The notes under the pieces were generated by a model. That model had not been told where the DNA came from and searched no databases. It was given only the letters and a program-made list of their open reading frames with translations. The position numbers were made by a program, and so were the translations under genes. A DNA stretch of 40,172 nt from Ruminococcus sp. Lineage in GTDB: Bacteria > Bacillota > Clostridia > Oscillospirales > Ruminococcaceae. Shown here one piece after another: positions 14,702 to 23,113 of this stretch (position 1 is the first letter of the stretch; every line of letters starts with the position of its first letter). The DNA lies in contig SVNQ01000014.1 in the NCBI GenBank assembly GCA_015066865.1, positions 1 through 40,172 of the forward strand. The letters are read 5' to 3'.

Positions 14702-15943
14702 TTAGTTTTGGGGTGTTACCGGTACGGAATCAATCAATGATACAACGTATTTTAAAATACAGAGACTGTCCATGGTGGAAATTTTCCCATCGTTGTAAAT
14801 GTCCGCTGCGAGCTTCTGACCAGGGTTAAATTCGGCGGATCCCATGATGTTGCGGTTAAGCAGGATGGCATCAAGAATATCAACGTTGCCGTCCAAATTA
14901 ACGTCACCATAAACAATGGTATCCTGTGGCAGGTCTTGAAGTTCAACAATTACAACAGTCTGATAAAGGCTGCATCCAAAGATTGCATAGACTGTCGATG
15001 CTCCGTTTTTTAAAGCAGTGATCCGACCATCTTCAACGATGAGGGATTCCGGGTTACTGGAAATCCATTTGATTGAAGAAGGAATGACATCGGGAGGACA
15101 GCACAGCACTACCTGTTTGTCCGCATTTCGGATGTAGATACATTCTGTTTTGGAAATGTCATATTTTGCATTCTCTGTAACAAGAACAGAACAAGTGAGA
15201 GCATAACTTCCGGCCATAGCATATATCTTACAGCTGCCCGGCTTAAGTGCGGTCACTGTTCCGTCTTTCACGTCAGCAATCGCAGGATTATCGGAGACCC
15301 AGGTGACAGCGCCTTCGTAATTGCTAACAGAAAGCTTGAAAACATCCTCAATACTGACCTCTAAATTGGTTTCATTGAGCTTGGGAGCGTTAGGATCGAA
15401 AATGTGAATTGCGCCGCTGACTGCATTATTCTTGATCTCCTCGATGATATTGTTTCGTTCGCCGTCGTACCAATATGCCGGAGATTGATCGGCAGCATTC
15501 CAAAGGAATGAAATAGGATATTCAGCACCTGCTTTTACAGAATCCGATAATGAAAATTTCAGTGTAAATACTTTTTCGGTTGTAGCGATATTTGCCGTAT
15601 CACTTGCAATTCCGCTTGCGCCGCTGAACCAGATGATGCCAAGCTCAGGATTGTTTGCATAAGAATGCGCAATCGCAACTGAATTTTCAAAAACCACATC
15701 TTCCAGGATCAGTGCAGAATCGTATTTGATACCAAACGAATTTGCAAGAAAACCGGTCATATTTTCGCTGTACGAAACTTCAACCGAAATAGGATTCTCT
15801 GTAGTAATTCCATCTACACTTATCCGCTCAATTTTCAGTATCGGCGCAGCAACATCTGCGGCCGTGATTGGTAATGTGCTGCATGAGAGCAATAATATCG
15901 CTGTCATGACTGATATCAATCTTAAAATATAATGTTTATACAT
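14702..15943 (-). CDS. Secreted cohesin-like / Big2 / dockerin protein (cellulosome-type adaptor candidate)
   Basis: 413 residues from ATG 15943, which gives a clean signal peptide (about 1-28); an ATG 12 codons earlier has no ribosome site near it. Mature domains: a cohesin-like module (about 36-182, with SFGIKYDSALIL and GIIWFSGASGI), two short Ig-like Big2 units (about 190-256 and 265-335, with TWVSDNPAIADV and KWISSNPES), and a type I dockerin (about 344-405). The dockerin has two calcium loops, DVNLDGNVDILD (347-358) and DIYNDGKISTMD (381-392). Dockerins plug proteins into cohesins of scaffoldins; a protein with both could act as an adaptor between scaffold parts. No catalytic domain is present. 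The cohesin call is by pattern and is the weaker half. Confidence 0.8.
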   Translation of the reverse strand: MYKHYILRLISVMTAILLLSCSTLPITAADVAAPILKIERISVDGITTENPISVEVSYSENMTGFLANSFGIKYDSALILEDVVFENSVAIAHSYANNPELGIIWFSGASGIASDTANIATTEKVFTLKFSLSDSVKAGAEYPISFLWNAADQSPAYWYDGERNNIIEEIKNNAVSGAIHIFDPNAPKLNETNLEVSIEDVFKLSVSNYEGAVTWVSDNPAIADVKDGTVTALKPGSCKIYAMAGSYALTCSVLVTENAKYDISKTECIYIRNADKQVVLCCPPDVIPSSIKWISSNPESLIVEDGRITALKNGASTVYAIFGCSLYQTVVIVELQDLPQDTIVYGDVNLDGNVDILDAILLNRNIMGSAEFNPGQKLAADIYNDGKISTMDSLCILKYVVSLIDSVPVTPQN

Positions 15944-16044
15944 AAATACAACCCCACATTCCATAAAAAGTCGGATCATTTATTTAGGATACATCTCCAC
16001 ACTATATCATGTAAAATTTGTGAGATGCAATAATTTTCAACATT

Positions 16045-16073
16045 ATTATACCATATATATTTGTTAAAGTCAA
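16045..16073 (-). promoter_or_regulatory. Promoter of the dockerin gene
   Basis: On the - strand TTGACT (16068-16073), 17 bases ending TGG, and TATAAT (16045-16050). It leaves an untranslated leader of about 95 bases. Confidence 0.75.
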
Positions 16074-16280
16074 CAGAGTTCACGAATTTGTTAGAAAATA
16101 ATCGAAAATAGTTTTGAATAATATACGACATGTACAAATTGAGGAAAAAATATCGAATTCATCAAACAGTTTGTGGAAGAATTAAAGATTGCATCAGTCA
16201 AATTAGTAATATTTTACCGACATGTTAATTGAAAGTTCATAAAATGTTTTTTTGTAGATGTAATTCGATGGGGGAATATG
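16074..16280. other. AT-rich divergent intergenic stretch, nothing recognised
   Basis: Between the - strand dockerin promoter and the + strand promoter for 16398 I see no gene, RNA or strong hairpin. Confidence 0.5.
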
Positions 16281-16289
16281 TGGTATAAT
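16281..16289 (+). promoter_or_regulatory. Extended -10 promoter for the CPBP-like gene
   Basis: TGGTATAAT (TATAAT at 16284-16289) forms an extended -10; the -35 region is poor. It lies about 110 bases before the start at 16398. Confidence 0.45.
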
Positions 16290-16397
16290 ATAACATGGGT
16301 TAGATTTTCTGCTTACAAAAGATACCTTTCAAAAAACGGTTCAAGATATATTACAGAACATTTACGAATAGGATAAAAAAAGAAAGGGGGGGAGTGT

Positions 16398-17540
16398 ATG
16401 CAGAAGAAAAGTTCGGAGTACATAATAGATGTTGTAGAAGATTTTGAGTGTCCGTATCAGACCAAGACGTTCCGAGATGCGTTCCGAAAATGGCGCAGAC
16501 AGGAAAATCCCTATTCATTCCATGTGACCAAAAATCCGAGAGAAACGACGTTTTCAGAGAGTATGGTGATGGTTGACGAGCCGCCGTCAAAAACGGAACA
16601 GGGGGTGCTTTACCGCCTCAGTTACCTGATAGGCTGTGTTATGATCCTGTATCTGGCGGTGGAGAATATTTTAGATAAGGTCATCGTCCATATTATGCAT
16701 GCGATGGGTATGCAGATTCAGCTGTTTTTCTGGGGCTCGGATCTGTATGGTGATGAGAAAAATGTGTTTCTGGTGATCGTTTTGATCAATACACTGAAAT
16801 ATTTCCTTCCCGTATTATTGCTGCATCGCTTTCTCCGCATGCCGCTTCGTGTCAGTATGCCTGCCCACATTACACGGCCGCAGGAGCTGTTGTTCGGTGT
16901 AGTGCTGACAATGATGCTCAGTGTCGGCTGCGGTCTGTTCAGTGTGACCAATTCGGATGAACTGGAAAAGTATAAGCTGATTTGTAATGCGGTCGGTGTG
17001 GATGACAGCAGGATGGTTATGTATACACTGTTCACCGTGTTTGTGATGCCGATTCTGATCGAGCTTTTGCTGCATGGCGCAATGTTCCAGGTGCTTCGTC
17101 AATTTGGTGATACATTTGCCATTGCAGCAGTAACATTTCTTGCATCAATTATCATGCATAGTTTGCAGGATGGTCTGCGTATTGCGATCATGACGCTGAC
17201 ATTTTCCTATTTTGTGATCCGTACCGGAAGTTTCTGGACTGCCGTTGTACTGCATACAGTGCATGAGATCTATATGTTTGTATTATTCTACATAGAAACA
17301 TTTGAAAGCGTTTTTACACCGTTGTGGTGGATCATGATGCTGCTGCCATGCGTAGTTGGTATTCTCACAGGAGCTTATATGCTTTTCCATGAGCCTGAAA
17401 CAGAGCGCACTTTGCCCAAAAATCAGACATTCTTGAAAATGCGGGATAAATGTGGTACATTCATTTCCAGTTTCCCCATGATTGCATTGATCGTGATCTG
17501 TGTCATGCTTGTGGTTATTTCAACCGTCTTTTCTATGTAG
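16398..17540 (+). CDS. CPBP-family (CAAX-protease-like) membrane protein with degenerate active site
   Basis: 380 residues. A soluble N-terminal part (1-70) is followed by about eight membrane helices. The core resembles CPBP/ABI proteins: the first motif region reads IELLLHG at 221-227, the second has H254 in IIMHSL, and the third has HTVHE at 286-290. In active members motif 1 is EExxxR; here the first Glu is Ile (221), E222 remains and Arg is H226, so proteolysis is doubtful. Members with full motifs process or degrade membrane proteins and can give bacteriocin self-immunity. A GAAAGGGGGG ribosome site precedes the start. It ends 71 bases before tadA. Function here is uncertain. Confidence 0.75.
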   Translation: MQKKSSEYIIDVVEDFECPYQTKTFRDAFRKWRRQENPYSFHVTKNPRETTFSESMVMVDEPPSKTEQGVLYRLSYLIGCVMILYLAVENILDKVIVHIMHAMGMQIQLFFWGSDLYGDEKNVFLVIVLINTLKYFLPVLLLHRFLRMPLRVSMPAHITRPQELLFGVVLTMMLSVGCGLFSVTNSDELEKYKLICNAVGVDDSRMVMYTLFTVFVMPILIELLLHGAMFQVLRQFGDTFAIAAVTFLASIIMHSLQDGLRIAIMTLTFSYFVIRTGSFWTAVVLHTVHEIYMFVLFYIETFESVFTPLWWIMMLLPCVVGILTGAYMLFHEPETERTLPKNQTFLKMRDKCGTFISSFPMIALIVICVMLVVISTVFSM

Positions 17541-17611
17541 AGAACAATAAAACAGATGATGAGCCGCACGCCGTACAGCGAGCGGCTCTGTTATCGGATA
17601 ACGGAGAAATT

Positions 17612-18094
17612 ATGGAAGAACATGCAGTATATATGCGCCGTGCATTGGAGCTTGCTGCACAGGCGGCTGCACTTGGTGAAGTGCCCGTCGGAGCGGTGAT
17701 CGTTCGCAAAACCACGGGTGAGATCGTCGGCGAGGGCTATAATCGCCGTGAAACGGGCAGGCATGCGCTTGCACATGCAGAAATTATGGCGATTGACGCT
17801 GCTTGTCGGAAACTGGGCGGCTGGCGGCTTCCGCAGTGTGCAATTTATGTGACGCTTGAACCCTGTCCGATGTGCAGCGGAGCGATTCTTCAGGCGAGAA
17901 TAGATGATGTGTATTTTGGCGCATATGACGCAAAAAGCGGTGCTGTCTGTTCGGTGGAGCAGATGTTCACGCTGCCGTATAATTATCGTCCCACTGTGAA
18001 TGGTGGTTTGCTGCAGGAGGAATGTAGCCGGATTCTTTCGGAATTTTTCCGGAATCTGCGCCGTAAAAAGGCAGCGGCAAATGAGGGCGTATGA
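17612..18094 (+). CDS. tadA: tRNA-specific adenosine deaminase TadA
   Basis: 160 residues, the normal TadA length. It deaminates A34 to inosine in tRNA-Arg(ACG) so that one tRNA reads CGU, CGC and CGA. Motifs: EVPVGAVIV at 23-31, HAE at 55-57 (zinc ligand H55, proton shuttle E57) and PCPMCSG at 84-90 (zinc ligands C85 and C88). The ATG at 17612 is preferred, with GGAG seven bases upstream; a longer in-frame extension back to 17450 overlaps the preceding gene and does not resemble TadA. It follows the CPBP-like gene on the same strand and probably shares its transcript in part. Confidence 0.95.
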   Translation: MEEHAVYMRRALELAAQAAALGEVPVGAVIVRKTTGEIVGEGYNRRETGRHALAHAEIMAIDAACRKLGGWRLPQCAIYVTLEPCPMCSGAILQARIDDVYFGAYDAKSGAVCSVEQMFTLPYNYRPTVNGGLLQEECSRILSEFFRNLRRKKAAANEGV

Positions 18095-18113
18095 AAATAT
18101 TGCACGGAAATGC

Positions 18114-18142
18114 TTGCAAAGTCATCGCAAGTATGGTATAAT
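18114..18142 (+). promoter_or_regulatory. Promoter for the DUF4352 lipoprotein
   Basis: TTGCAA (18114-18119), 17 bases ending TGG, and TATAAT (18137-18142). Confidence 0.75.
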
Positions 18143-18173
18143 GAATATAAGTATTGAGAAAGGAGGATTCACA

Positions 18174-18197
18174 GTGTTTCGCTGTGGATCGGAATAA
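18174..18197 (+). CDS. Seven-codon leader ORF before the lipoprotein gene
   Basis: The only strong ribosome site of this transcript, AGGAGG at 18161-18166, is seven bases before GTG 18174. That frame reads MFRCGSE and stops at TAA 18195-18197, one base before the lipoprotein ATG at 18199. It may feed ribosomes to the main gene by coupling. Confidence 0.3.
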   Translation: MFRCGSE

Positions 18198-18198
18198 T

Positions 18199-18750
18199 AT
18201 GAGATTCAGAAAGAGTTTGTGTGTAATGCTGGGACTTCTGGCATTGATGGCTGTCGGCTGTGACCAAGGCGGAAGCAATCAGTCTGTAAAGGAAACAGAA
18301 GAAACCTATCAGGAAGTCAACACGTTTTATGGAGAGTCCGCTTCCTTTGGCGATATGACAGTTACCGTTACCAAGGTAGAAAATCCTAAGATCACTATGC
18401 CAAATACCAATAAGATGGCAGTATTTTTCGAAGTCACCATTGATAACGAAACCAAGGAGACTGTTACCACCAATTATCTGAATAACTTTGCCGTTACGGT
18501 GGATGGCACCTATTATGAGCCTGCACAGTGCTTTACCATTCCCGTTATGAAGGAATTATATGATTTCTATGGAAATGAAGCATTTACAGACGAAATTCCG
18601 GCAGGTGAGACGAGCAGCGGCTATCTGGCGGCAGAAGTGGATCCTGATTTTGAAACACTGCAGCTTCACTATATTCCTAAGACAACTGACCGTGGCTCAC
18701 GCATTACGGTATCTTTGACAAGGAATGATATGACGGAAGCGAAGAAGTAG
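18199..18750 (+). CDS. DUF4352-type lipoprotein
   Basis: 183 residues. The lipoprotein signal MRFRKSLCVMLGLLALMAVG ends in a lipobox with Cys at 21, so it is anchored on the outer face of the membrane. After a Ser/Glu-rich spacer there is one Ig-like DUF4352 domain (about 45-165) with the usual opening DMTVTVTKVENP, a central VFFEVTIDNETKE strand, and a C-terminal GETSSGYLAAEVDP. These domains are extracytoplasmic and often bind partners or ligands; no specific role is known. An in-frame TTG 15 codons upstream is discounted because it would disturb the signal peptide and overlap the AGGAGG. Confidence 0.8.
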   Translation: MRFRKSLCVMLGLLALMAVGCDQGGSNQSVKETEETYQEVNTFYGESASFGDMTVTVTKVENPKITMPNTNKMAVFFEVTIDNETKETVTTNYLNNFAVTVDGTYYEPAQCFTIPVMKELYDFYGNEAFTDEIPAGETSSGYLAAEVDPDFETLQLHYIPKTTDRGSRITVSLTRNDMTEAKK

Positions 18751-18764
18751 AAGCAAGTTCTTTC

Positions 18765-18788
18765 AGCCCGTTCCGATAGGAACGGGCT
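18765..18788 (+). terminator. Hairpin after the lipoprotein gene
   Basis: AGCCCGTTCC/GGAACGGGCT with a GATA loop. There is no T tract after it, so termination may be incomplete and it may act as a processing or stability hairpin before the exporter genes. Confidence 0.5.
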
Positions 18789-18837
18789 GTGACTGTCAGT
18801 ATAAAACAAGTAACAATAATTTTAGGAGGATGAGCGT

Positions 18838-20589
18838 ATGATCAAACGTTTGCTGCAATGTGTGCGGCAGTACAAGCGGGATTCAATTCTTGCACCGGTA
18901 ATTATCAGCGGCGAGGTGCTGCTGGAAGTTCTGATGCCTTGGATCATGGCGAAAATTATTGACAACGGCATTGATGTCGGTGATCTGGATTATATCCGGA
19001 ATATGGGATTTCTGCTGATCCTTTGCTGTATCGTATCGCTTGCATGCGGTGCGTTTGCCGGAAAGTTTGCAGCGTCCGCATCCGCAGGTCTGGCACGGAA
19101 TATCCGTAAGGATATGTACTACAATGTACAGAACTTCTCGTTCCATAACATTGATAAGTTTTCTACAGCGAGCATTGTCACCCGTCTGACAACGGATGTG
19201 ACCCGCATTCAGGATGCATACCAGATGATCATCCGTACCGCTGTACGAAGCCCTTTTATGCTCATCAGCTCCGTAGTGATGGCGTTCACCATTAATTGGA
19301 AAATGGCGTTGATCTTCCTTGCTGCGATTCCGATTCTCGGCATCGGTCTGTATATGATCATCACCCATGCGCATCCGGTGTTTGAGCGTGTGTTCAAGAC
19401 CTATGACAAGCTCAACCGTGTTGTGCAGGAGAACCTCTACGGTATCCGAGTTGTAAAATCCTTTGTCCGTGAGGAGCATGAAACCAAGAAATTCAAGGAT
19501 GTATCCGATTCCATTTATAAGGATTTCCTGTTTGCCGAGCGTGTTCTGGCATTCAACGGCCCGTTGATGCAGTTCTGTGCTTATGGATGCATGATGCTCA
19601 TCTCCTGGTTCGGTGCAAGACTGATCGTACTTGAGGGAGAAACCGCACTGACCACGGGTGAGCTGACCAGTATGTTTACTTATACCATGCAGATCCTCAT
19701 GAGTCTGATGATGCTTTCCATGATCATGGTAATGATCACCATGTCCAGAGCGTCCGCAGAACGTATTGTGGAAATTCTGGATGAGAAGCCCACCATCCAT
19801 AATCCCCAAAATCCCTTGACAGAAGTGACAAATGGTGAGATCGAATTTAATGGCGTGGAATTTAGTTATTCCGACAAAGCCGGAAAACCCTGCCTGTCGA
19901 ACATCAATCTGCATATCAAGTCCGGTCAGACTGTTGGTATTATCGGCGGAACGGGCAGTTCCAAGTCCACGCTTGTACAGATGATTCCCCGACTTTACGA
20001 TGTAACAAAGGGTGAAGTCAAGGTTGCAGGATGGGATGTCCGCAATTATGATCTGGAAGTGCTTCGTGACAGCGTGGCGATGGTGCTGCAGAAAAACGTC
20101 CTCTTTTCCGGCAGCATCAAGGAAAATCTCCGCTGGGGCAATCCCGATGCCACTGACGAGGAAATGATTCATGCCTGCGAGCTTGCGCAGGCGCATGGCT
20201 TTATCACGGAGTTTCCCGATGGCTACGACACGCACATCGAACAGGGCGGCCGCAATGTTTCCGGCGGTCAGAAGCAAAGACTTTGTATTGCAAGAGCGCT
20301 TCTGAAAAAGCCGAAGATCCTGATTCTGGACGATTCCACCAGCGCTGTGGATACCAAGACCGATGCCCTCATTCGTAAAGCGTTCCGAGAGGAAATTCCG
20401 GATACCACAAAAATCATCATTGCACAGCGCATTTCCTCCGTGCAGGATGCCGATATGATCATCGTCATGGATGACGGCAAGGTCAATGCAGTCGGCACGC
20501 ATGAGGAGCTTCTGAAAACCAATGCCATTTATCAGGAAGTATACACATCGCAGATGAAGGGAGGGGATGACGATGGCAGGACCGAATAA
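18838..20589 (+). CDS. ABC exporter half, degenerate-site subunit of a heterodimer
   Basis: 583 residues: six membrane helices (about 15-305) then an ATPase domain (about 335-575). Walker A is GGTGSSKST (370-378), the signature is VSGGQ (474-478), and Walker B is ILILDD (494-499). The usual catalytic Glu after Walker B is Asp (499) and the H-loop His is Gln (IIAQRIS), so this subunit contributes the non-hydrolysing site. The partner at 20573 has both catalytic residues. Together they match heterodimeric multidrug or lipid exporters such as TM287/288, BmrCD and LmrCD. AGGAGG precedes the start. The substrate cannot be told from sequence. Confidence 0.93.
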   Translation: MIKRLLQCVRQYKRDSILAPVIISGEVLLEVLMPWIMAKIIDNGIDVGDLDYIRNMGFLLILCCIVSLACGAFAGKFAASASAGLARNIRKDMYYNVQNFSFHNIDKFSTASIVTRLTTDVTRIQDAYQMIIRTAVRSPFMLISSVVMAFTINWKMALIFLAAIPILGIGLYMIITHAHPVFERVFKTYDKLNRVVQENLYGIRVVKSFVREEHETKKFKDVSDSIYKDFLFAERVLAFNGPLMQFCAYGCMMLISWFGARLIVLEGETALTTGELTSMFTYTMQILMSLMMLSMIMVMITMSRASAERIVEILDEKPTIHNPQNPLTEVTNGEIEFNGVEFSYSDKAGKPCLSNINLHIKSGQTVGIIGGTGSSKSTLVQMIPRLYDVTKGEVKVAGWDVRNYDLEVLRDSVAMVLQKNVLFSGSIKENLRWGNPDATDEEMIHACELAQAHGFITEFPDGYDTHIEQGGRNVSGGQKQRLCIARALLKKPKILILDDSTSAVDTKTDALIRKAFREEIPDTTKIIIAQRISSVQDADMIIVMDDGKVNAVGTHEELLKTNAIYQEVYTSQMKGGDDDGRTE

Positions 20590-22486
20590 TAAACCGCCCA
20601 AGGGCGCATTTGTCAAGGGCAGGGGCGCAAAGGACGGTAAAAAAACGATGAAGCGTCTGCTTTCCTATCTGAAGGATTACAGGCTTTCACTCGGCTCCAT
20701 GTTCATTGCCATTATCTTCAGCTCTCTCGCGGGCGTTGTGGGAAATATGTTCCTGCGGGTGCTGATTGATGACTACATTACCCCCCTGATGAGTGAGCCG
20801 AATCCTGTATTTACGGGGCTGATAGAAGTGCTTGGCGTGATGGCAACCGTTTACCTGATCGGTATTTTATCCACATGGTGGTGTAATTTCACCATGGTGA
20901 AGGTGTCACAGGGCATCCAGAAGAAGATCCGTGACGAGATGTTTGCGCATATGCAGACGCTCCCTGTGCAGTATTTCGATACCCACACCCACGGCGAGAT
21001 CATGAGCCATTATACCAATGATACCGATACCCTGCGTCAGATGATCTCTCAGAGTATTCCACAGATGTTTTCTTCCGCCATTACAGTCATTGCGGTATTC
21101 ATTGCCATGTGCGTGACAAGTATCTGGATGACATTATTTGTGATCGTTACCATTGTCGGCATGATGGCAGTGACGGCATTCATTGGCGGCAGAAGCGGAA
21201 AATTCTTCGTGGAACAGCAAAAGTCCATCGGTAAGGTCAACGGGTATATCGAGGAAATGATCGAAGGTCAGAAAGTGGTACAGGTTTTCTGTCACGAGGA
21301 TGCGGCAAAAGCGGATTTTAACAAGCTCAATGACGAACTTTGCGGCAATGCTACACAGGCGCATAAATTCGCCAATATCCTCATGCCCATCATGGGCAAT
21401 ATGGGACATCTGCAGTTTGCACTGCTTGCCATGTTCGGTGGATTTCTTGCCATCAGCGGCATCTCTCCGAGCCTGACGCTGGGCGGCATCGTGTCCTTTC
21501 TGCAGCTGAGCAAAAGCTTTAATATGCCCGTAACGCAGATCTCCCAGCAGATCAACGCCATTGTTATGGCGCTTGCAGGTGCGGAGCGCATCTTTGATCT
21601 GCTTGATGCACAGCCCGAAACGGATGACGGTTATGTAACCCTTGTCAATGCGCAGGTGGATGCAAACGGGGAGCTTACAGAAACCGATCACCGCACAGGA
21701 ATCTGGGCGTGGAAGCATCCCCATGGCGATGGTACTGTCACCTATACCCGTCTGCAGGGCGATGTGCGTATGAACGAAGTGGATTTTGGTTATATTCCTG
21801 AGAAAATAGTACTGCACGACATCAGTCTGTATGCCGAACCCGGACAGAAGGTTGCATTTGTAGGCTCCACCGGTGCAGGCAAGACCACCATCACCAATCT
21901 GATCAACCGATTCTATGATATCGCCGATGGTAAGATCCGTTATGACAACATCAATATCAATAAGATCAAGAAAAGTGACCTGCGCCACAGCCTTGGCGTA
22001 GTTCTGCAGGATGTCAATCTGTTCACAGGTACAGTGATGGAAAACATCCGCTATGGCAGATTGGATGCAACCGATGAGGAATGCATTGCCGCTGCAAAGC
22101 TTGCCAATGCACACGGATTCATCGAAATGCTCCCGGATGGCTACAATACGGTGCTTGAGGGCGATGGTTCGGGACTTTCGCAGGGACAGCGTCAGCTGAT
22201 TTCCATTGCCAGAGCCGCCGTTGCCGCTCCTCCGGTCATGATCCTTGACGAAGCAACCTCCAGTATTGATACCAGAACCGAAGCACTGGTGCAGAAGGGC
22301 ATGGATGGTCTGATGAAGGGCAGAACCGTATTTGTCATTGCCCATCGTCTGTCCACGGTGCAAAATTCCGATGTGATCATGGTGCTTGACCATGGACGTA
22401 TCATTGAGAAGGGAAGCCACGAGCAGCTCATTGCCCAGAAGGGGAATTACTATCGCCTGTATACAGGTGCATTTGAATTAGAGTGA
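20573..22486 (+). CDS. ABC exporter half, catalytic subunit of a heterodimer
   Basis: 637 residues. A basic Gly/Lys-rich N-terminal tail (1-27) precedes six membrane helices (about 38-345) and an ATPase domain (about 395-635). Walker A is GSTGAGKT (431-438), the signature is LSQGQ (535-539, Gly replaced by Gln), Walker B is MILDE with Glu 560, and the H-loop has H591. An extra ~45-residue insert (about 355-400) lies between membrane and ATPase parts. The altered signature faces the partner's Walker A, as expected in a heterodimer. The start at 20573 is preferred over 20567 because GGGAGG is eight bases before it; it overlaps the first subunit by 17 bases. Confidence 0.93.
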   Translation: MAGPNNKPPKGAFVKGRGAKDGKKTMKRLLSYLKDYRLSLGSMFIAIIFSSLAGVVGNMFLRVLIDDYITPLMSEPNPVFTGLIEVLGVMATVYLIGILSTWWCNFTMVKVSQGIQKKIRDEMFAHMQTLPVQYFDTHTHGEIMSHYTNDTDTLRQMISQSIPQMFSSAITVIAVFIAMCVTSIWMTLFVIVTIVGMMAVTAFIGGRSGKFFVEQQKSIGKVNGYIEEMIEGQKVVQVFCHEDAAKADFNKLNDELCGNATQAHKFANILMPIMGNMGHLQFALLAMFGGFLAISGISPSLTLGGIVSFLQLSKSFNMPVTQISQQINAIVMALAGAERIFDLLDAQPETDDGYVTLVNAQVDANGELTETDHRTGIWAWKHPHGDGTVTYTRLQGDVRMNEVDFGYIPEKIVLHDISLYAEPGQKVAFVGSTGAGKTTITNLINRFYDIADGKIRYDNININKIKKSDLRHSLGVVLQDVNLFTGTVMENIRYGRLDATDEECIAAAKLANAHGFIEMLPDGYNTVLEGDGSGLSQGQRQLISIARAAVAAPPVMILDEATSSIDTRTEALVQKGMDGLMKGRTVFVIAHRLSTVQNSDVIMVLDHGRIIEKGSHEQLIAQKGNYYRLYTGAFELE

Positions 22487-22489
22487 CGA

Positions 22490-22516
22490 AATGCCCCGTC
22501 TTTTGACGGGGCATTT
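22490..22516 (+). terminator. Terminator after the ABC exporter
   Basis: The 11-bp stem AATGCCCCGTC/GACGGGGCATT with a TTTT loop, followed by TTCTG. Confidence 0.75.
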
Positions 22517-22530
22517 TCTGCTGTATGCGT

Positions 22531-22571
22531 AAAAGAAAAACTGCTGTAAACCTTACGGAATACAGCAGTTT
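22531..22571 (-). terminator. Terminator after the ferredoxin gene
   Basis: AAACTGCTGTA and TACAGCAGTTT pair around a 12-base loop; on the - strand the stem is followed by TTCTTTT. Confidence 0.7.
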
Positions 22572-22596
22572 TATTGTTTGAAAACTCATCGGGTGA

Positions 22597-22812
<216 letters not shown>

Positions 22813-22823
22813 CTACAATTACT

Positions 22824-22851
22824 ATTCTAACATATTTTCAAAAAAAATCAA
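22824..22851 (-). promoter_or_regulatory. Promoter of the ferredoxin gene
   Basis: On the - strand TTGATT (22846-22851), 16 bases and TAGAAT (22824-22829). Confidence 0.55.
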
Positions 22852-23031
22852 CCCCTTTTTGAAAAAATATTGTATTTAGAAAAATTTAATGATGGTTTGA
22901 CATGCTAAGTCATTAAAATTTCACATTTTGTTAAAAGAATTAAGTTGATTACAATCCATCATTAAATTATCGGATGTGTGCATAGCTTGAATAAAAAAAT
23001 GCTTTTTTTTGTATAATCTATTTGTAAAAGC

Positions 23032-23061
23032 TTGACAGAGGGTGGTGTTTCCTGTTATAAT
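23032..23061 (+). promoter_or_regulatory. Promoter of the large glycan-uptake operon
   Basis: TTGACA (23032-23037), 18 bases and TATAAT (23056-23061). Transcription from here starts after 23042, which rules out the longest reading of the first gene and supports its TTG start at 23114. Confidence 0.75.
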
Positions 23062-23113
23062 AATAATGTATGTTTCTGCTGTGTTGACAGCAGGTGAGAA
23101 AGGCGGAGATGAG

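Noticed and set aside
18883..22420. Long open frames (577 and 428 codons) opposite the two ABC exporter genes
   Set aside because: They are antisense to clear, motif-complete genes and have shadow-type composition with no domains.
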